This document shows positions 8,572 through 17,837 of a stretch of DNA of 64,000 nt, piece by piece; the first letter of the stretch is position 1; every line of letters begins with the position of its first letter. Origin of the DNA: Bradyrhizobium sp. BTAi1. Lineage in GTDB: Bacteria; Pseudomonadota; Alphaproteobacteria; Rhizobiales; Xanthobacteraceae. The stretch spans positions 3,987,501 through 4,051,500 of the forward strand of contig NC_009485.1 of NCBI RefSeq assembly GCF_000015165.1, written 5' to 3'. Position numbers and translations under genes: made by a program. The notes under the pieces are model-generated. The model was not told the DNA's origin, did not search any database, and was given only the letters and a program-made list of their open reading frames with translations.

Positions 8572-9165
8572 TTACTGCGCGGTCTCGCCAGCGGCGGCCT
8601 CGTCCTCCTGGGCCTCCGGATCGAAGAACTCGCCGGCGGCGGCGATGGCCTCGGCGGCGGCGTCGCGATCCTCCTGGCGGGTCGAGATGTCCTCGCCGCG
8701 CTTGATGCGCTCGGCCTCGTCGGCGCTGCGGGCCACCGTCACGGTCACCGAGGTCTCGACCTCCGGATGGATCGCGATGGTGATCTTCTGCTGGCCGATC
8801 GCCTTGATCGGGGCGTCGAGCCAGACCTGCGGACGGCTGACGGTGATGCCGTCGGCGGCGAGCGCGACGACGATGTCACGCACCGAGACCGAGCCGAACA
8901 GCTGGCCGGATTCGGACGCCTGGCGGATGATGACGATGTCGCGGCCGTCGATCTTCTCGGCCACCTTGGCGGCCTCGCCTTTGGCCTTGATGTTGTTGGC
9001 CTCGAGCTCGGCCTTCATGCCCTCATACTTGGCCTTGTTCTCGGCGGTCGCCCGCAGCGCCTTCTTGCGCTTGAGCAGGAAGTTGCGGGCGAACCCGTCC
9101 TTGACCTTCACGATCTCGCCCATCTGGCCGAGCTTGGCGACACGTTCCAGCAGAATGACTTCCAT
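8572..9165 (-). CDS. rplI: Large ribosomal subunit protein bL9
   Basis: Binds 23S rRNA near the L1 stalk and spans the inter-subunit side of the 50S particle. The 197-residue product has the N-terminal signature [19 protein letters not shown] and [14 protein letters not shown], a long connecting helix (about 45-80), and a C-terminal globular domain with [20 protein letters not shown]. An acidic tail ([15 protein letters not shown]) makes it longer than the about 150-residue E. coli protein, as is usual in Rhizobiales. It is last in the minus-strand cluster rpsF-rpsR-DUF2232-rplI and ends at a bidirectional terminator. Confidence 0.97.
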   Translation of the reverse strand: MEVILLERVAKLGQMGEIVKVKDGFARNFLLKRKKALRATAENKAKYEGMKAELEANNIKAKGEAAKVAEKIDGRDIVIIRQASESGQLFGSVSVRDIVVALAADGITVSRPQVWLDAPIKAIGQQKITIAIHPEVETSVTVTVARSADEAERIKRGEDISTRQEDRDAAAEAIAAAGEFFDPEAQEDEAAAGETAQ

Positions 9166-9214
9166 CGATGTTCTCCTTGTGATGTTCGGAAGCGGTTGGT
9201 GAGAGGTTGAGCTT

Positions 9215-10192
9215 TTACGGTACCGGCAACGGCGGCGGCTGCCGCGGCCCGAAGCGGTGACGGAGGTCGAAGGCGGCGTCGGCGATCCCCAGCGCGATCA
9301 TCGCCAGCATCGGCAGCGGCCAGATGAAGGTGAGCATCAATGCGTAGGCGAGGCCGAGCCAGAGCGGGCGGGTTCGCAACGGCAGCGTGAGCGTATGGAG
9401 CACGGCCAGGCCGGTGAGGGCGTAGGCGGTCAGCAGTGCAGCGGCCGCGATCCGCGCCAGCAGGCCGACAACCCCGCCAGGGAAGCAGAACGCGATGATC
9501 GCGCACAGCGCGGCAAGCGTCATCGGCGGCAGCTTGGTGTCCCGCAGGCGGGGCCAGGGGCGCATCAGGCGGCCGGAAATCGCCGTGATCTTCGCCGCAA
9601 TCACGACGCTGAGCGCGAGGATCGTCGTCATGATCATCGCGGCCAGGGGAGGCGCCACGATCAGGAAGAATTCGACAAGGCGCGGAATGTCGACCGTATC
9701 CGGCGGGACGGCGCTGGTGAACACACGCGAGAGCAGGCGCCTCAGGTCATCGTTGGTGGCCGAGACGTCCGTGCCGAAGGCAAACGCAACGATGAGCGTC
9801 GCGATGGCCGCGATCCACAGCAGGATGCTGCCGGGGGGGTACCATTCCACGCCATCCTGCGGCTCGCTCATCGGCCGGCCAAGCAGAACGAGATGGCCGA
9901 GCCACCAGGCCGGCAGCGCAATCGTGACGGCAAAGGCGACGCCGCGATCCGCGCCGAAAATGGCCAGCACGGCGGCCATGGCCGCGACACCGCCGATGGC
10001 GGCGCAGAGACGTCCCCACGAGATGCCCACGACGATCAGCGGCACCGGCGCAAACAGCGCGAGCAGGATCGACATCGCCGCGCCCGACATGGGAGAGGCA
10101 AACATGAGCGCCGAGGCGGCGCCTGCGGCGAGCGCGATGAGAAACAGTCCGATCATCAGCTGTCCCGCTCCCTTCGAGCGGTTAGAGGCCAA
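9215..10192 (-). CDS. DUF2232 family integral membrane protein
   Basis: The 325-residue product is strongly hydrophobic, with about eight predicted membrane helices (for example [19 protein letters not shown] near residue 15 and [13 protein letters not shown] near 275). Sequence character and position match DUF2232 (YybS-like) proteins, found between rpsR and rplI in many alphaproteobacteria. The family's function is not established; a resemblance to ECF transporter S components has been suggested. The short C-terminal tail is Pro/Arg-rich ([14 protein letters not shown]). It starts about 105 bases after rpsR and ends 49 bases before rplI, so it is probably cotranscribed with the ribosomal genes. 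Confidence 0.85.
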   Translation of the reverse strand: MASNRSKGAGQLMIGLFLIALAAGAASALMFASPMSGAAMSILLALFAPVPLIVVGISWGRLCAAIGGVAAMAAVLAIFGADRGVAFAVTIALPAWWLGHLVLLGRPMSEPQDGVEWYPPGSILLWIAAIATLIVAFAFGTDVSATNDDLRRLLSRVFTSAVPPDTVDIPRLVEFFLIVAPPLAAMIMTTILALSVVIAAKITAISGRLMRPWPRLRDTKLPPMTLAALCAIIAFCFPGGVVGLLARIAAAALLTAYALTGLAVLHTLTLPLRTRPLWLGLAYALMLTFIWPLPMLAMIALGIADAAFDLRHRFGPRQPPPLPVP

Positions 10193-10297
10193 CTCGCCCC
10201 AACTATCGGCGACCGGACGACCCGGAAGCCTTATGCGAATTCTGAGTATTCGAGACGGGAACTCGGCGGCGCAAGGCCGCCGATTCCTGACCGCCGA

Positions 10298-10537
10298 TCA
10301 GCGGATGACGTAAGGCAGCAGGCCGAGGAAGCGAGCGCGCTTGATGGCGCGGGCCAGCTCACGCTGCTTCTTGGCAGACACCGCGGTGATGCGGCTCGGC
10401 ACGATCTTGCCGCGCTCGGAGACGTAGCGCATCAGCAGCTTGGAGTCCTTGTAGTCGATCTTCGGCGCGTTCGGCCCGGAGAACGGGCAGGTCTTGCGGC
10501 GGCGGAAGAACGGGCGACGTGCGGGGGCTTCAGCCAT
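10298..10537 (-). CDS. rpsR: Small ribosomal subunit protein bS18
   Basis: The 79-residue product matches the family length. Hallmarks are [12 protein letters not shown] near the N-terminus, [20 protein letters not shown] in the middle and [19 protein letters not shown] in the conserved C-terminal RNA-binding helix. It forms a heterodimer with S6 on the platform of the 30S subunit. It starts only 4 bases after rpsF, so the two are translationally close, as expected for partners made in equal amounts. Confidence 0.98.
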   Translation of the reverse strand: MAEAPARRPFFRRRKTCPFSGPNAPKIDYKDSKLLMRYVSERGKIVPSRITAVSAKKQRELARAIKRARFLGLLPYVIR

Positions 10538-10542
10538 TGATC

Positions 10543-11019
10543 TTACTCCTCGTCCGCAGTTTCTTCGTCACGGGGCCGGCGCGGGCCACGATCGCCACGG
10601 TCACCGCGATCGCCACGGAAGCCGCCGCCATCGCGCTCACCGCGGAAGCCGCCGCCGCGGTCGTCGCGCTCACGGTCGCGATCGGCCTTGCGCATCATCG
10701 CCGACGGGCCTTCCTCGAGCTCGTCAACGCGGACGCTGAGGTAACGGATGACGTCTTCGCTGATCCGCTCCTGACGCTCGATCTCGGCGATCGCCGCCGA
10801 CGGCGCGTCGATGTTGAGCAGCACGAAGTGCGCCTTGCGGTTCTTGTTCATGCGGTAGGTGAGGGAACGAACGCCCCAATTCTCAGTCTTGGTGACCTTG
10901 CCGCCGAGACCTTCGACGATACCGGTCATCTGAGTCGTCAGTTCTTCCACCTGCTGGGTGCTCGCGTCCTGACGCGCGAGGAAAACATGCTCGTAAAGCG
11001 GCATGGCTGTCCTTTCCAA
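10543..11019 (-). CDS. rpsF: Small ribosomal subunit protein bS6
   Basis: The 158-residue product begins [20 protein letters not shown] and continues with the S6 ferredoxin-like fold ([20 protein letters not shown], residues about 36-55). The last 50 residues are an Arg/Asp/Gly-rich tail of GGGFRGERD and RGDRGDRG repeats ending DEETADEE. That makes it longer than the about 100-residue core; such tails are common in Rhizobiales S6. It is first of the minus-strand ribosomal cluster. A GGAAAGGA ribosome-binding site lies just upstream and can pair with an upstream CCTTTCC (see leader hairpin), which suggests autogenous control. Confidence 0.97.
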   Translation of the reverse strand: MERTAMPLYEHVFLARQDASTQQVEELTTQMTGIVEGLGGKVTKTENWGVRSLTYRMNKNRKAHFVLLNIDAPSAAIAEIERQERISEDVIRYLSVRVDELEEGPSAMMRKADRDRERDDRGGGFRGERDGGGFRGDRGDRGDRGPRRPRDEETADEE

Positions 11020-11066
11020 GTTGGCGCAAATCCCGGCGTCAAGCCCTTCGAGCCCTTGTGGAAAGG
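11011..11066 (-). promoter_or_regulatory. rpsF leader hairpin sequestering the ribosome-binding site
   Basis: CCTTTCCA (11011-11018) and TGGAAAGG (11059-11066) are perfect inverted repeats, extendable with CAAG/CTTG pairing. In the minus-strand mRNA the second arm contains the GGAAAGGA Shine-Dalgarno of rpsF and the intervening loop contains GACGCCGGGAT. Position and layout resemble the known S6:S18 leader motif; that it binds the dimer here is inference. Confidence 0.5.
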
Positions 11067-11377
11067 ACTCGCAGACGTCAGCTCAGAAGGCGGGAACACG
11101 GGACGACGGGCCGACTGGCCCTGCCACATCAAAGTCGCCTGGAAATCACTGAGATTAGAAAATCGCTGCGATTAGACAGGGAGATTTTGCTGAGACCGTC
11201 CGTTCAGCTCCCGGCTCGGGATCCACGGATGGAGCGCCTTATACCGATTTTCGGCCCCAAGGCAAGGGAAAGTGGTCGAATTGCGCCCGTCACGCGCTTG
11301 ACATCACGGCCTTGGCCAGTGTCTTTCCGGCCAAAGTTACTCAATTCCAGGGATTTTGGAACGTTCAGGGAGCGGCC
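11020..11377. other. Divergent promoter region of the rpsF and fabD operons
   Basis: About 360 bases between the divergent ribosomal and fatty-acid operons. Apart from the rpsF leader hairpin I see no repeat or gene. The frame of fabD stays open upstream to 11312, but the start at 11378 is preferred. Confidence 0.5.
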
Positions 11378-12337
11378 ATGACGGCAGCATTCACTTTTCC
11401 GGGGCAAGGGTCCCAGGCCGTCGGCATGGGCAAGGCGTTGGCAGACGCCTTTCCGGTGGCTCGCGCCGTGTTCGAGGAGGTCGATACCGCCCTTGGCGAG
11501 AAGCTGACCGCGATCATCTGGGAAGGCCCGGCCGAAACCTTGCAGTTGACGGAAAATGCCCAGCCCGCCCTCATGGCGGTCTCGATGGCGGCCTTGCGGG
11601 TGCTCGAGGCCGAGGCCGGGTTCTCGGTCGGCCGTGACGCAGCCTTCGTTGCCGGCCACTCGCTCGGCGAGTATTCGGCGCTGGCGGCAGCCGGCAGCCT
11701 CAGCATTGCCGACACCGCCCGCTTGCTGCGGACGCGCGGCCTGGCCATGCAGAAGGCTGTTCCGGTCGGGGTCGGCGCGATGGCCGCGCTGCTCGGGATG
11801 GATTACGAGACTGCGGTGGCGGTGGCCGAGGAGGCTGCTCAAGGCGAGGTCTGCCAGGCGGCGAACGACAATGGCGGCGGCCAGGTGGTCGTTTCCGGCA
11901 ACAAGGCCGCGGTTGATCGCGCTGTCGACATTGCGCGCGCCAAGGGCGCGAAGCGCGCGATGCTGCTGCCGGTCTCGGCGCCGTTCCACTGCAAGCTGAT
12001 GCAGCCGGCGGCCGACGTCATGGCAGAGGCGCTGTCGAAAGTGACGATCAAGGCGCCGGCGTCGCCGCTGGTGTCGAACGTGCTCGCGGCACCGATCAGC
12101 GACCCCGACGAGATTCGCCGTCGGCTGGTCGAGCAGGTCACGGGCACGGTGCGCTGGCGCGAAGCGATCGCCTATATGGCAGGTCAGGGCGTGACGCGCT
12201 TTTTCGAGATCGGCGCCGGCAAGGTCCTGAGTGGTCTGGTCAAGCGGATCGCGGATGGTGCGGTCGGCGTCGCGGTCGGCGGTCCGGCGGACATTGCGGC
12301 CGCCAAGGACGCGCTGGCCGCGGCCAAAACGGCGTAA
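11378..12337 (+). CDS. fabD: Malonyl-CoA:ACP transacylase
   Basis: Transfers malonyl from CoA to acyl carrier protein, priming every elongation cycle of type II fatty-acid synthesis. The 319-residue product starts MTAAFTFPGQGSQAVGMG; the ATG at 11378 has AGGGAG 5 bases upstream and puts the family's FPGQGSQ motif near residue 7. The nucleophile is Ser95 in VAGHSLGEYSALAAAG and the catalytic His is in VSAPFHCKLM (about 207). The ending fits the family length. First gene of fabD-fabG-acpP-fabF, with fabG 34 bases downstream. Confidence 0.97.
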   Translation: MTAAFTFPGQGSQAVGMGKALADAFPVARAVFEEVDTALGEKLTAIIWEGPAETLQLTENAQPALMAVSMAALRVLEAEAGFSVGRDAAFVAGHSLGEYSALAAAGSLSIADTARLLRTRGLAMQKAVPVGVGAMAALLGMDYETAVAVAEEAAQGEVCQAANDNGGGQVVVSGNKAAVDRAVDIARAKGAKRAMLLPVSAPFHCKLMQPAADVMAEALSKVTIKAPASPLVSNVLAAPISDPDEIRRRLVEQVTGTVRWREAIAYMAGQGVTRFFEIGAGKVLSGLVKRIADGAVGVAVGGPADIAAAKDALAAAKTA

Positions 12338-12371
12338 CCGGCTGCGTGTAGCGGCATTGATGGAGAGTTGA

Positions 12372-13109
12372 ATGTTCGATCTGAGTGGCAGGACCGCGCT
12401 GGTCACCGGCGCGACCGGCGGCATCGGCAATGCGATCGCCAAGGCGATGCACGCGCAGGGCGCGACGGTTGCGATTTCCGGCACGCGCCGCGAGGTGCTG
12501 GAAACGCTGGCGGGCGAGCTGGGCAGTCGTGTGCATGTGCTGCCCTGCAACCTGTCGGATAGTGCCGAGGTCGAGGCGCTGGTGCCGGCCGCGGAACAGG
12601 CCATGGGCCAGGTCGACATTCTCGTGGCCAACGCTGGCATCACGCGTGACAACCTGTTCGTGCAACTGCGTGACGAAGACTGGGACGAGGTCATCAAGGT
12701 CAACCTGACCGCGACCTTCCGCCTGTCGCGCGCGGCGACCAAGCTGATGATGCGCAAGCGTTTCGGCCGAATCATCGCGATCACGTCGATCGTCGGCGTG
12801 ACCGGCAATCCCGGGCAGGGGAATTACACGGCGTCCAAGGCCGGCATCATTGGCATGATCAAGACGCTCGGTGCGGAATATGCCAAGCGTGGCGTGACTG
12901 CGAACTGCATTGCGCCTGGCTTCATCAAGACGCCGATGACCGACGCGCTGAACGACAAGCAGCGCGAGACGATCCTGGCCAAGGTGCCTGCGGCGCGACT
13001 CGGCACGCCGGAGGATATTGCTGCAGCTGCGGTGTACCTCGCCTCCAACGAGGCGGCCTACGTCACGGGGCAGACCATCCATGTCAACGGCGGCATGGCC
13101 ATGATCTAA
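12372..13109 (+). CDS. fabG: 3-oxoacyl-ACP reductase
   Basis: NADPH-dependent reduction of 3-oxoacyl-ACP in fatty-acid elongation. The 245-residue short-chain dehydrogenase has the cofactor loop VTGATGGIG (11-19), NAG at about 87-89, and catalytic Ser139, Tyr152 and Lys156 in NYTASKAG. The C-terminus AYVTGQTIHVNGGMAMI is the FabG signature, which separates it from other family members. ATG at 12372 follows a GGAGAG ribosome-binding site. It lies between fabD and acpP in the operon; the 438-base gap to acpP is unusually wide and suggests acpP also has its own promoter. Confidence 0.97.
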   Translation: MFDLSGRTALVTGATGGIGNAIAKAMHAQGATVAISGTRREVLETLAGELGSRVHVLPCNLSDSAEVEALVPAAEQAMGQVDILVANAGITRDNLFVQLRDEDWDEVIKVNLTATFRLSRAATKLMMRKRFGRIIAITSIVGVTGNPGQGNYTASKAGIIGMIKTLGAEYAKRGVTANCIAPGFIKTPMTDALNDKQRETILAKVPAARLGTPEDIAAAAVYLASNEAAYVTGQTIHVNGGMAMI

Positions 13110-13547
13110 GCGTTTCCCCGGCTCGGAATGCGGCGAAAAGACGTCGCAGTCGACCTCCCGGTCCGAGTCGCCAAGGATTCGCGTGTATGTTAACTGGGCC
13201 GCCGATGGGGGCACGAAGAACGCCATTGCAGGATTTCCAAACCCTGTATATTGGCGGGGCGAGCTGCCATCGTTCGCCGGGCCTCCGTCGGCTGGTGCTG
13301 CTGATCCGGGTTCCTGTTTGAGCGCTCTGGGTCGGAGGCGTGCCGGACTCGTGGAGTCCTTGAGGATTGGAGTTTGTGAGTGGCCCCGTTTCCGAAGTTT
13401 TCGGACCGCAAGTCGTCCGCCAGATTTCGGTAAAGGGGCGCTGCGGGGCAAATCTGGTTTTTCGCGATCGCGAAGGAAGTTTAACGGCCGGGGTGATGCG
13501 GATCATCCGGGGGTCGGGTCTTAAAGGAACAAGCACGAGGTTGAACG
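13110..13547 (+). promoter_or_regulatory. Long intergenic region with probable acpP promoter
   Basis: This 438-base gap inside an otherwise tight operon has no credible gene. A TATATT box (about 13246-13251) preceded by a poor -35-like TTGCAG (spacing only about 15) could be a promoter giving a long 5' leader for acpP, which is made in large amounts in most bacteria. The promoter call is tentative. Confidence 0.35.
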
Positions 13548-13787
13548 ATGAGTGAGATTGGCGAGCGGGTTAAGAAGATCGTGGTCGAGCACCTTGGTGT
13601 CGAGCCCGAGAAAGTGGTCGACAACGCGAGCTTCATTGACGATCTCGGTGCCGACAGCCTCGACACGGTCGAGCTCGTGATGGCCTTCGAGGAAGAGTTC
13701 GGTTGCGAGATCCCTGACGACGCCGCGGAGACGATCCTCACCGTCGGCGACGCCACCAAGTTCCTTGAGAAGAACGCCAAGAGCTGA
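13548..13787 (+). CDS. acpP: Acyl carrier protein
   Basis: The 79-residue acidic four-helix protein carries fatty-acid intermediates on a phosphopantetheine arm. The attachment serine is Ser37 in [20 protein letters not shown]. Helix 2 ([11 protein letters not shown]) and the C-terminal [12 protein letters not shown] are typical. GAGG lies 7 bases upstream of the ATG. It precedes fabF by 220 bases, with a hairpin between them. It belongs with the fab operon, and as the housekeeping ACP it also feeds lipid A and phospholipid synthesis. Confidence 0.98.
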   Translation: MSEIGERVKKIVVEHLGVEPEKVVDNASFIDDLGADSLDTVELVMAFEEEFGCEIPDDAAETILTVGDATKFLEKNAKS

Positions 13788-13807
13788 TCCTCAGGCGAGC
13801 GTTGCGC

Positions 13808-13845
13808 GAAACCGGCCGGCCCGTCTTGTGCGGCCGACCGGTTTC
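13808..13845 (+). terminator. Hairpin after acpP, possible attenuating terminator
   Basis: GAAACCGGCCGGCC (13808-13821) pairs with GGCCGACCGGTTTC (13832-13845) at 13 of 14 positions. It is followed by a weak T-rich run (TTGCTGTTGG). It could lower read-through from abundant acpP mRNA into fabF or stabilise the acpP 3' end. Confidence 0.55.
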
Positions 13846-14007
13846 TTGCTGTTGGCGGCGTCGTAAGGAGTCGTCAGATTGGGCCGGCAGTGCACGATTC
13901 GGCTGCACGATCCGGCCAGAACGTGTTGCTCGAAACAATGACCCGAGGTGCGGCGACCGTCATCCGCCGGTCAACAACCGCCCAAGGTCGGGTCTGGAGA
14001 AACGAAC

Positions 14008-15273
14008 ATGAGGCGGGTTGTCGTCACTGGCCTTGGCATGGTTTCGCCGCTTGGCTGTGGAGTGGAAACGACCTGGCAGCGCATCCTGCAGGGTAAGAGC
14101 GGAGCGCGCAAGATCGAGACGTTCGACGTCTCCGATCTGCCGGCCAAGGTGGCTTGCCAGGTGCCGCGTGGTGATGGGACCGACGGCACGTTCAATGCCG
14201 ACCAGTGGATGGAGCCGAAGGACCAGCGCAAGGTCGACGATTTCATCATCTTCGCGATGGCCGCCGCGCGCCAGGCGCTCGACGATGCCGATTGGCACCC
14301 GTCGACGGAAGAGGACCGCTGTGCCACCGGCACCTTGATCGGCTCCGGCATTGGCGGCCTGTCGGGCATCGCCGACACCGCGATTCTCCTCAAGGAGCGT
14401 GGTCCGCGGAAGGTGTCGCCCTTCTTCATCCCCGGACGTCTGATCAACCTCGCGTCGGGCTATGTCTCGATCGAGCACGGGCTGAAGGGCCCCAACCATT
14501 CGGTGGTCACGGCGTGTTCGACGGGCGCACATGCCATCGGCGACGCCAGCCGTCTGATCGCGCTCGGCGATGCCGACGTCATGGTGGCTGGCGGCACGGA
14601 ATCGCCGATCTGCCGAATTGGCATGGCCGGCTTCTGCGCGGCGCGGGCGCTGTCCACCGGCTTCAATGAGACGCCGGAGAAGGCTTCGCGTCCCTACGAC
14701 AAGGATCGCGATGGCTTCGTGATGGGCGAGGGCGCCGGCATCGTGGTGCTCGAGGAATATGAGCACGCAAAGGCGCGCGGCGCCCGGATCTACGCCGAGG
14801 TTTGCGGTTACGGGCTATCGGGCGATGCGTATCACATCACCTCGCCATCGCCTGATGGAGACGGCGGTTTCCGCAGCATGAGCGCGGCCATGAAGCGCGC
14901 CGGAATCACGGCAGCGGATATCGACTACATCAACGCGCACGGCACCTCGACGCAGGTCGGTGACGAGATCGAACTCGGTGCGGTCGAGCGCCTGCTCGGC
15001 AACGCAGCATCGAGGATCTCGATGTCCTCGACCAAATCGTCGATCGGCCATCTGCTCGGCGCTGCGGGGGCCGTCGAAGCGATCTTCAGCATTCTCGCGA
15101 TTCGGGATAATGTCGCGCCGCCGACGATCAATCTGGAGAACCCGTCGGTCGCGACCGCGATCGACCTCGTGCCGCATAGTGCTCGCAAGCGGGAGATCAA
15201 CGTGGCGCTGTCGAACTCGTTCGGGTTCGGTGGCACCAATGCTTCGGTGATCTTGCGACGCGTGGTGGGTTAG
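14008..15273 (+). CDS. fabF: 3-oxoacyl-ACP synthase II
   Basis: Condenses malonyl-ACP with acyl-ACP to extend fatty acids. The 421-residue thiolase-fold protein begins MRRVVVTGLGMVSPLG, with GGAGA upstream of the ATG at 14008; the frame stays open further upstream but has no conserved sequence there. The nucleophile is Cys170 in VVTACSTGAHA and the catalytic histidines are His311 (INAHGTSTQVGD) and His348 (SSIGHLLGAAGAVEAI). It ends SFGFGGTNASVILRRV, the family signature. All active-site residues are present. It follows acpP and precedes mltG in the same direction, as in many alphaproteobacteria. Confidence 0.97.
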   Translation: MRRVVVTGLGMVSPLGCGVETTWQRILQGKSGARKIETFDVSDLPAKVACQVPRGDGTDGTFNADQWMEPKDQRKVDDFIIFAMAAARQALDDADWHPSTEEDRCATGTLIGSGIGGLSGIADTAILLKERGPRKVSPFFIPGRLINLASGYVSIEHGLKGPNHSVVTACSTGAHAIGDASRLIALGDADVMVAGGTESPICRIGMAGFCAARALSTGFNETPEKASRPYDKDRDGFVMGEGAGIVVLEEYEHAKARGARIYAEVCGYGLSGDAYHITSPSPDGDGGFRSMSAAMKRAGITAADIDYINAHGTSTQVGDEIELGAVERLLGNAASRISMSSTKSSIGHLLGAAGAVEAIFSILAIRDNVAPPTINLENPSVATAIDLVPHSARKREINVALSNSFGFGGTNASVILRRVVG

Positions 15274-15542
15274 TGTGGAAGGACGGATGACCGCTGCGAC
15301 TGCTTGTCGTTTCGTCACGCGGATATCCGACCACAGCCACACTAGAACCCAAGAGTTCGCGTGTCCTCGCAGGACGAGCAGGCTCGATGAGGCACGGAAC
15401 CGGCCGTCCATGGCCATGAGATCCGGCGAGAACACCTTTTCGCCGCATTCGATGATGAAGCGTGAGGGTGGGCGTAGACGTGACGTCGCCGCGTGGGGAG
15501 CGCACGGCGGCGACGAGAGCGACAGCACTGAAGGTTGCATCG

Positions 15543-16823
15543 ATGAGTGAACGGCCGCCCATCTCGCCCCGTAGTCCGCGCGCAGCGCTCGAGCCCGAGC
15601 GGGTGCCGCCGCCGCCGCGTCGGTCCGATCGGGCCCGCAATCCGTTCGTCGTCGTCGGCAATGCGATCATCACCCTGCTGCTTCTGGCTATGATCGGAGC
15701 GGGGGCTGCGTATTACTACGGACGGCAGATCCTGGAGGCTCCGGGACCGTTGCAGGACGACAAGATCGTCAACATTCCTCAGCGCGCGGGCAAGCGCGAC
15801 ATCGCGGATGTGCTGGCCCGCGAGGGCGTGATCGACGTCAATCCCTGGATCTTCATCGGTGGCGTGTATGCGTTGAAGGCGAGTTCCGACCTCAAGCCCG
15901 GCGAGTATGCGTTCCAGAAGAATGCGTCGCTGCGCGACGTGATCGGCGTGATCGTCGAGGGCAAGGTCGTGCAGCATGGGGTCACGATTCCCGAAGGTCT
16001 GACCTCCGAGCAGATCGTGGCCCGCCTCTCTGACAACGAGATATTCACCGGCAGTGTCCGTGAAATTCCGCGCGAGGGAACGCTCCTTCCTGAGACCTAC
16101 AAATTCCCGCGTGGCACGAGTCGCGAGCAGGTCATTCAGCGCATGCAGCAAGCGCAGAAGCGTGTGCTGGCCGAGATCTGGGAGCGCCGCAGCCCTGATT
16201 TGCCCGTGCGGACGCCAGAACAGCTGGTGACGCTCGCTTCGATCGTCGAGAAGGAAACCGGCAAGCCCGACGAACGCAGCCGGGTCGCCGCCGTTTTCGT
16301 CAATCGCTTGAAGCAGAAGATCAAGCTGCAGTCGGATCCCACGATCATCTACGGCCTCGTCGGAGGCAAGGGGACGCTGGGACGGCCGATCAAGCGCAGC
16401 GAAATCACACAGCCTTCGCCGTACAACACCTATGTGATCGAGGGGCTGCCCCCGGGGCCGATCTCAAACCCGGGCCGGGCGTCCCTGGAAGCCACGGCCA
16501 ACCCGGCGCGGACACGTGACCTCTATTTCGTGGCCGACGGCACCGGTGGTCACGCCTTCACCGAGACCTACGATCTGCATCAGAAGAACGTCGCCAAGCT
16601 GCGGGCGATGGAGCGGCAGACCCAGAACGACACGGTCGAGCCTGAGGAGGCGCCGGCGGCCACCGCAGCGGGCGCCGTTGATCCGGCCGCCGCGGCAGCA
16701 GCACCGCGTGCGCCGACGGGGGCCAAGAAGCCGCCGGCCAATCGCGCATCGGGCGCTCCGGCGCCTGCTGCGGGCGGCAGGCAGGGCGCGGCGCAATCGA
16801 GCCCGCCGGTCGTTCAGCAATAA
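15543..16823 (+). CDS. mltG: Endolytic murein transglycosylase MltG
   Basis: Cleaves nascent peptidoglycan strands inside the chain and is thought to set glycan length. The 426-residue product has a Pro/Arg-rich cytoplasmic N-terminus, one membrane helix (about residues 35-59, FVVVGNAIITLLLLAMIGAG) and a periplasmic YceG domain with LPETYKFPRG and LASIVEKETGKPDERSRVAAVF, whose Glu is the catalytic residue of the family. QSDPTIIYGL and PSPYNTYVIEGLPPGPI are further signatures. The last 70 residues are Ala/Pro-rich. The ATG at 15543 has GAAGG upstream; an upstream in-frame ATG at 15462 is possible but lies in non-conserved sequence. Confidence 0.94.
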   Translation: MSERPPISPRSPRAALEPERVPPPPRRSDRARNPFVVVGNAIITLLLLAMIGAGAAYYYGRQILEAPGPLQDDKIVNIPQRAGKRDIADVLAREGVIDVNPWIFIGGVYALKASSDLKPGEYAFQKNASLRDVIGVIVEGKVVQHGVTIPEGLTSEQIVARLSDNEIFTGSVREIPREGTLLPETYKFPRGTSREQVIQRMQQAQKRVLAEIWERRSPDLPVRTPEQLVTLASIVEKETGKPDERSRVAAVFVNRLKQKIKLQSDPTIIYGLVGGKGTLGRPIKRSEITQPSPYNTYVIEGLPPGPISNPGRASLEATANPARTRDLYFVADGTGGHAFTETYDLHQKNVAKLRAMERQTQNDTVEPEEAPAATAAGAVDPAAAAAAPRAPTGAKKPPANRASGAPAPAAGGRQGAAQSSPPVVQQ

Positions 16824-16946
16824 TTGTCCACGCGCCTCGGCCGCGCAGAACCGGGCTTAACATTTGGCCAAAAGGCCGTAAGGTTCGCGCACTTTTGGTG
16901 GGGCGAGTCTATCGCCCGTTCCTGATGTGCCGGAGATATTGACGAA

Positions 16947-17834
16947 ATGGCGCTGTCGAGCATGACCGGCTTTGCCCGTAGCCACGGGGCAAGCGGTCCC
17001 TACTCGTTCGAGTGGGAGTTGAAGTCCGTCAACGCCAAGGGACTGGACGTCCGCGTGCGGCTGCCGCAGGGCTGGGACGAGGTCGAGGCTTTCGCCAAGA
17101 AGCGCGCAACCGAAGTGCTGTCCCGCGGCACTGTCTACGCAAACCTGACCGTCAAGCGCACCGAGACTGGCGCGACGGTTCGCATCAACGAGGACGTTCT
17201 GGCGGCCGTGGTCAAGGTGGCGAGCTCGCTGTCGGGTCGGATCGACGCGGTCGCCCCGAGTATCGACGGGCTGCTGTCGATCAAGGGTGTGATCGAGGTG
17301 GCCGAGCCGGAGAGCGATGAGGCCGAGGACAAGGCCGCCAAGGAAGCTGCCATCGCCGCTTTCGAGACGGCGCTGAAGCATCTGGTGGAGATGCGTCGCC
17401 GCGAGGGAGAATCGCTCGGCCAGATTCTCAATCAGCGTGTCGACGAGATCGAGGCGCTGGCGGGCAGGGCGGAAGCCTCACCCGGACGCAAGCCGGAAGC
17501 GATCAAGGCGCGGCTCGCGGAGCAGGTCGCGGCCTTGCTCGAAACCTCCGATCGTTTCGATCCGGACCGCCTGGCGCAAGAGGCGCTGCTGATCGCGGCC
17601 AAGGCCGACGTCCGCGAGGAGCTCGATCGTATCGCCTCGCATGTCGCGCAGGCCCGCGAGATGCTCGGCAAGGGCGGGCCGGTCGGGCGCCGGCTCGATT
17701 TCCTCGCGCAGGAATTCCACCGCGAGGTCAACACCTGCTGCTCGAAGTCGAACGACATCGAGCTGACCAACACGGGACTCGAGCTGAAGACCGTGGTCGA
17801 GCAGTTTCGCGAACAGGTTCAGAATCTGGAGTGA
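16947..17834 (+). CDS. YicC family endoribonuclease
   Basis: The 295-residue product begins MALSSMTGFARSHG, the YicC family N-terminal signature, and ends NDIELTNTGLELKTVVEQFREQVQNLE, the conserved DUF1732 C-terminus. The segment FHREVNTCCSKSNDIE is also typical. E. coli YicC is reported to act as an endoribonuclease affecting small-RNA stability; whether this homologue does so is not shown by sequence. It starts about 120 bases after mltG and ends 3 bases before gmk, so it is cotranscribed with gmk, a linkage shared by many proteobacteria. Confidence 0.92.
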   Translation: MALSSMTGFARSHGASGPYSFEWELKSVNAKGLDVRVRLPQGWDEVEAFAKKRATEVLSRGTVYANLTVKRTETGATVRINEDVLAAVVKVASSLSGRIDAVAPSIDGLLSIKGVIEVAEPESDEAEDKAAKEAAIAAFETALKHLVEMRRREGESLGQILNQRVDEIEALAGRAEASPGRKPEAIKARLAEQVAALLETSDRFDPDRLAQEALLIAAKADVREELDRIASHVAQAREMLGKGGPVGRRLDFLAQEFHREVNTCCSKSNDIELTNTGLELKTVVEQFREQVQNLE

Positions 17835-17837
17835 TCC

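Noticed and set aside
11204-12808. A 534-codon minus-strand frame across fabD and fabG
   Set aside because: Both plus-strand genes have intact catalytic residues; this frame is their shadow.
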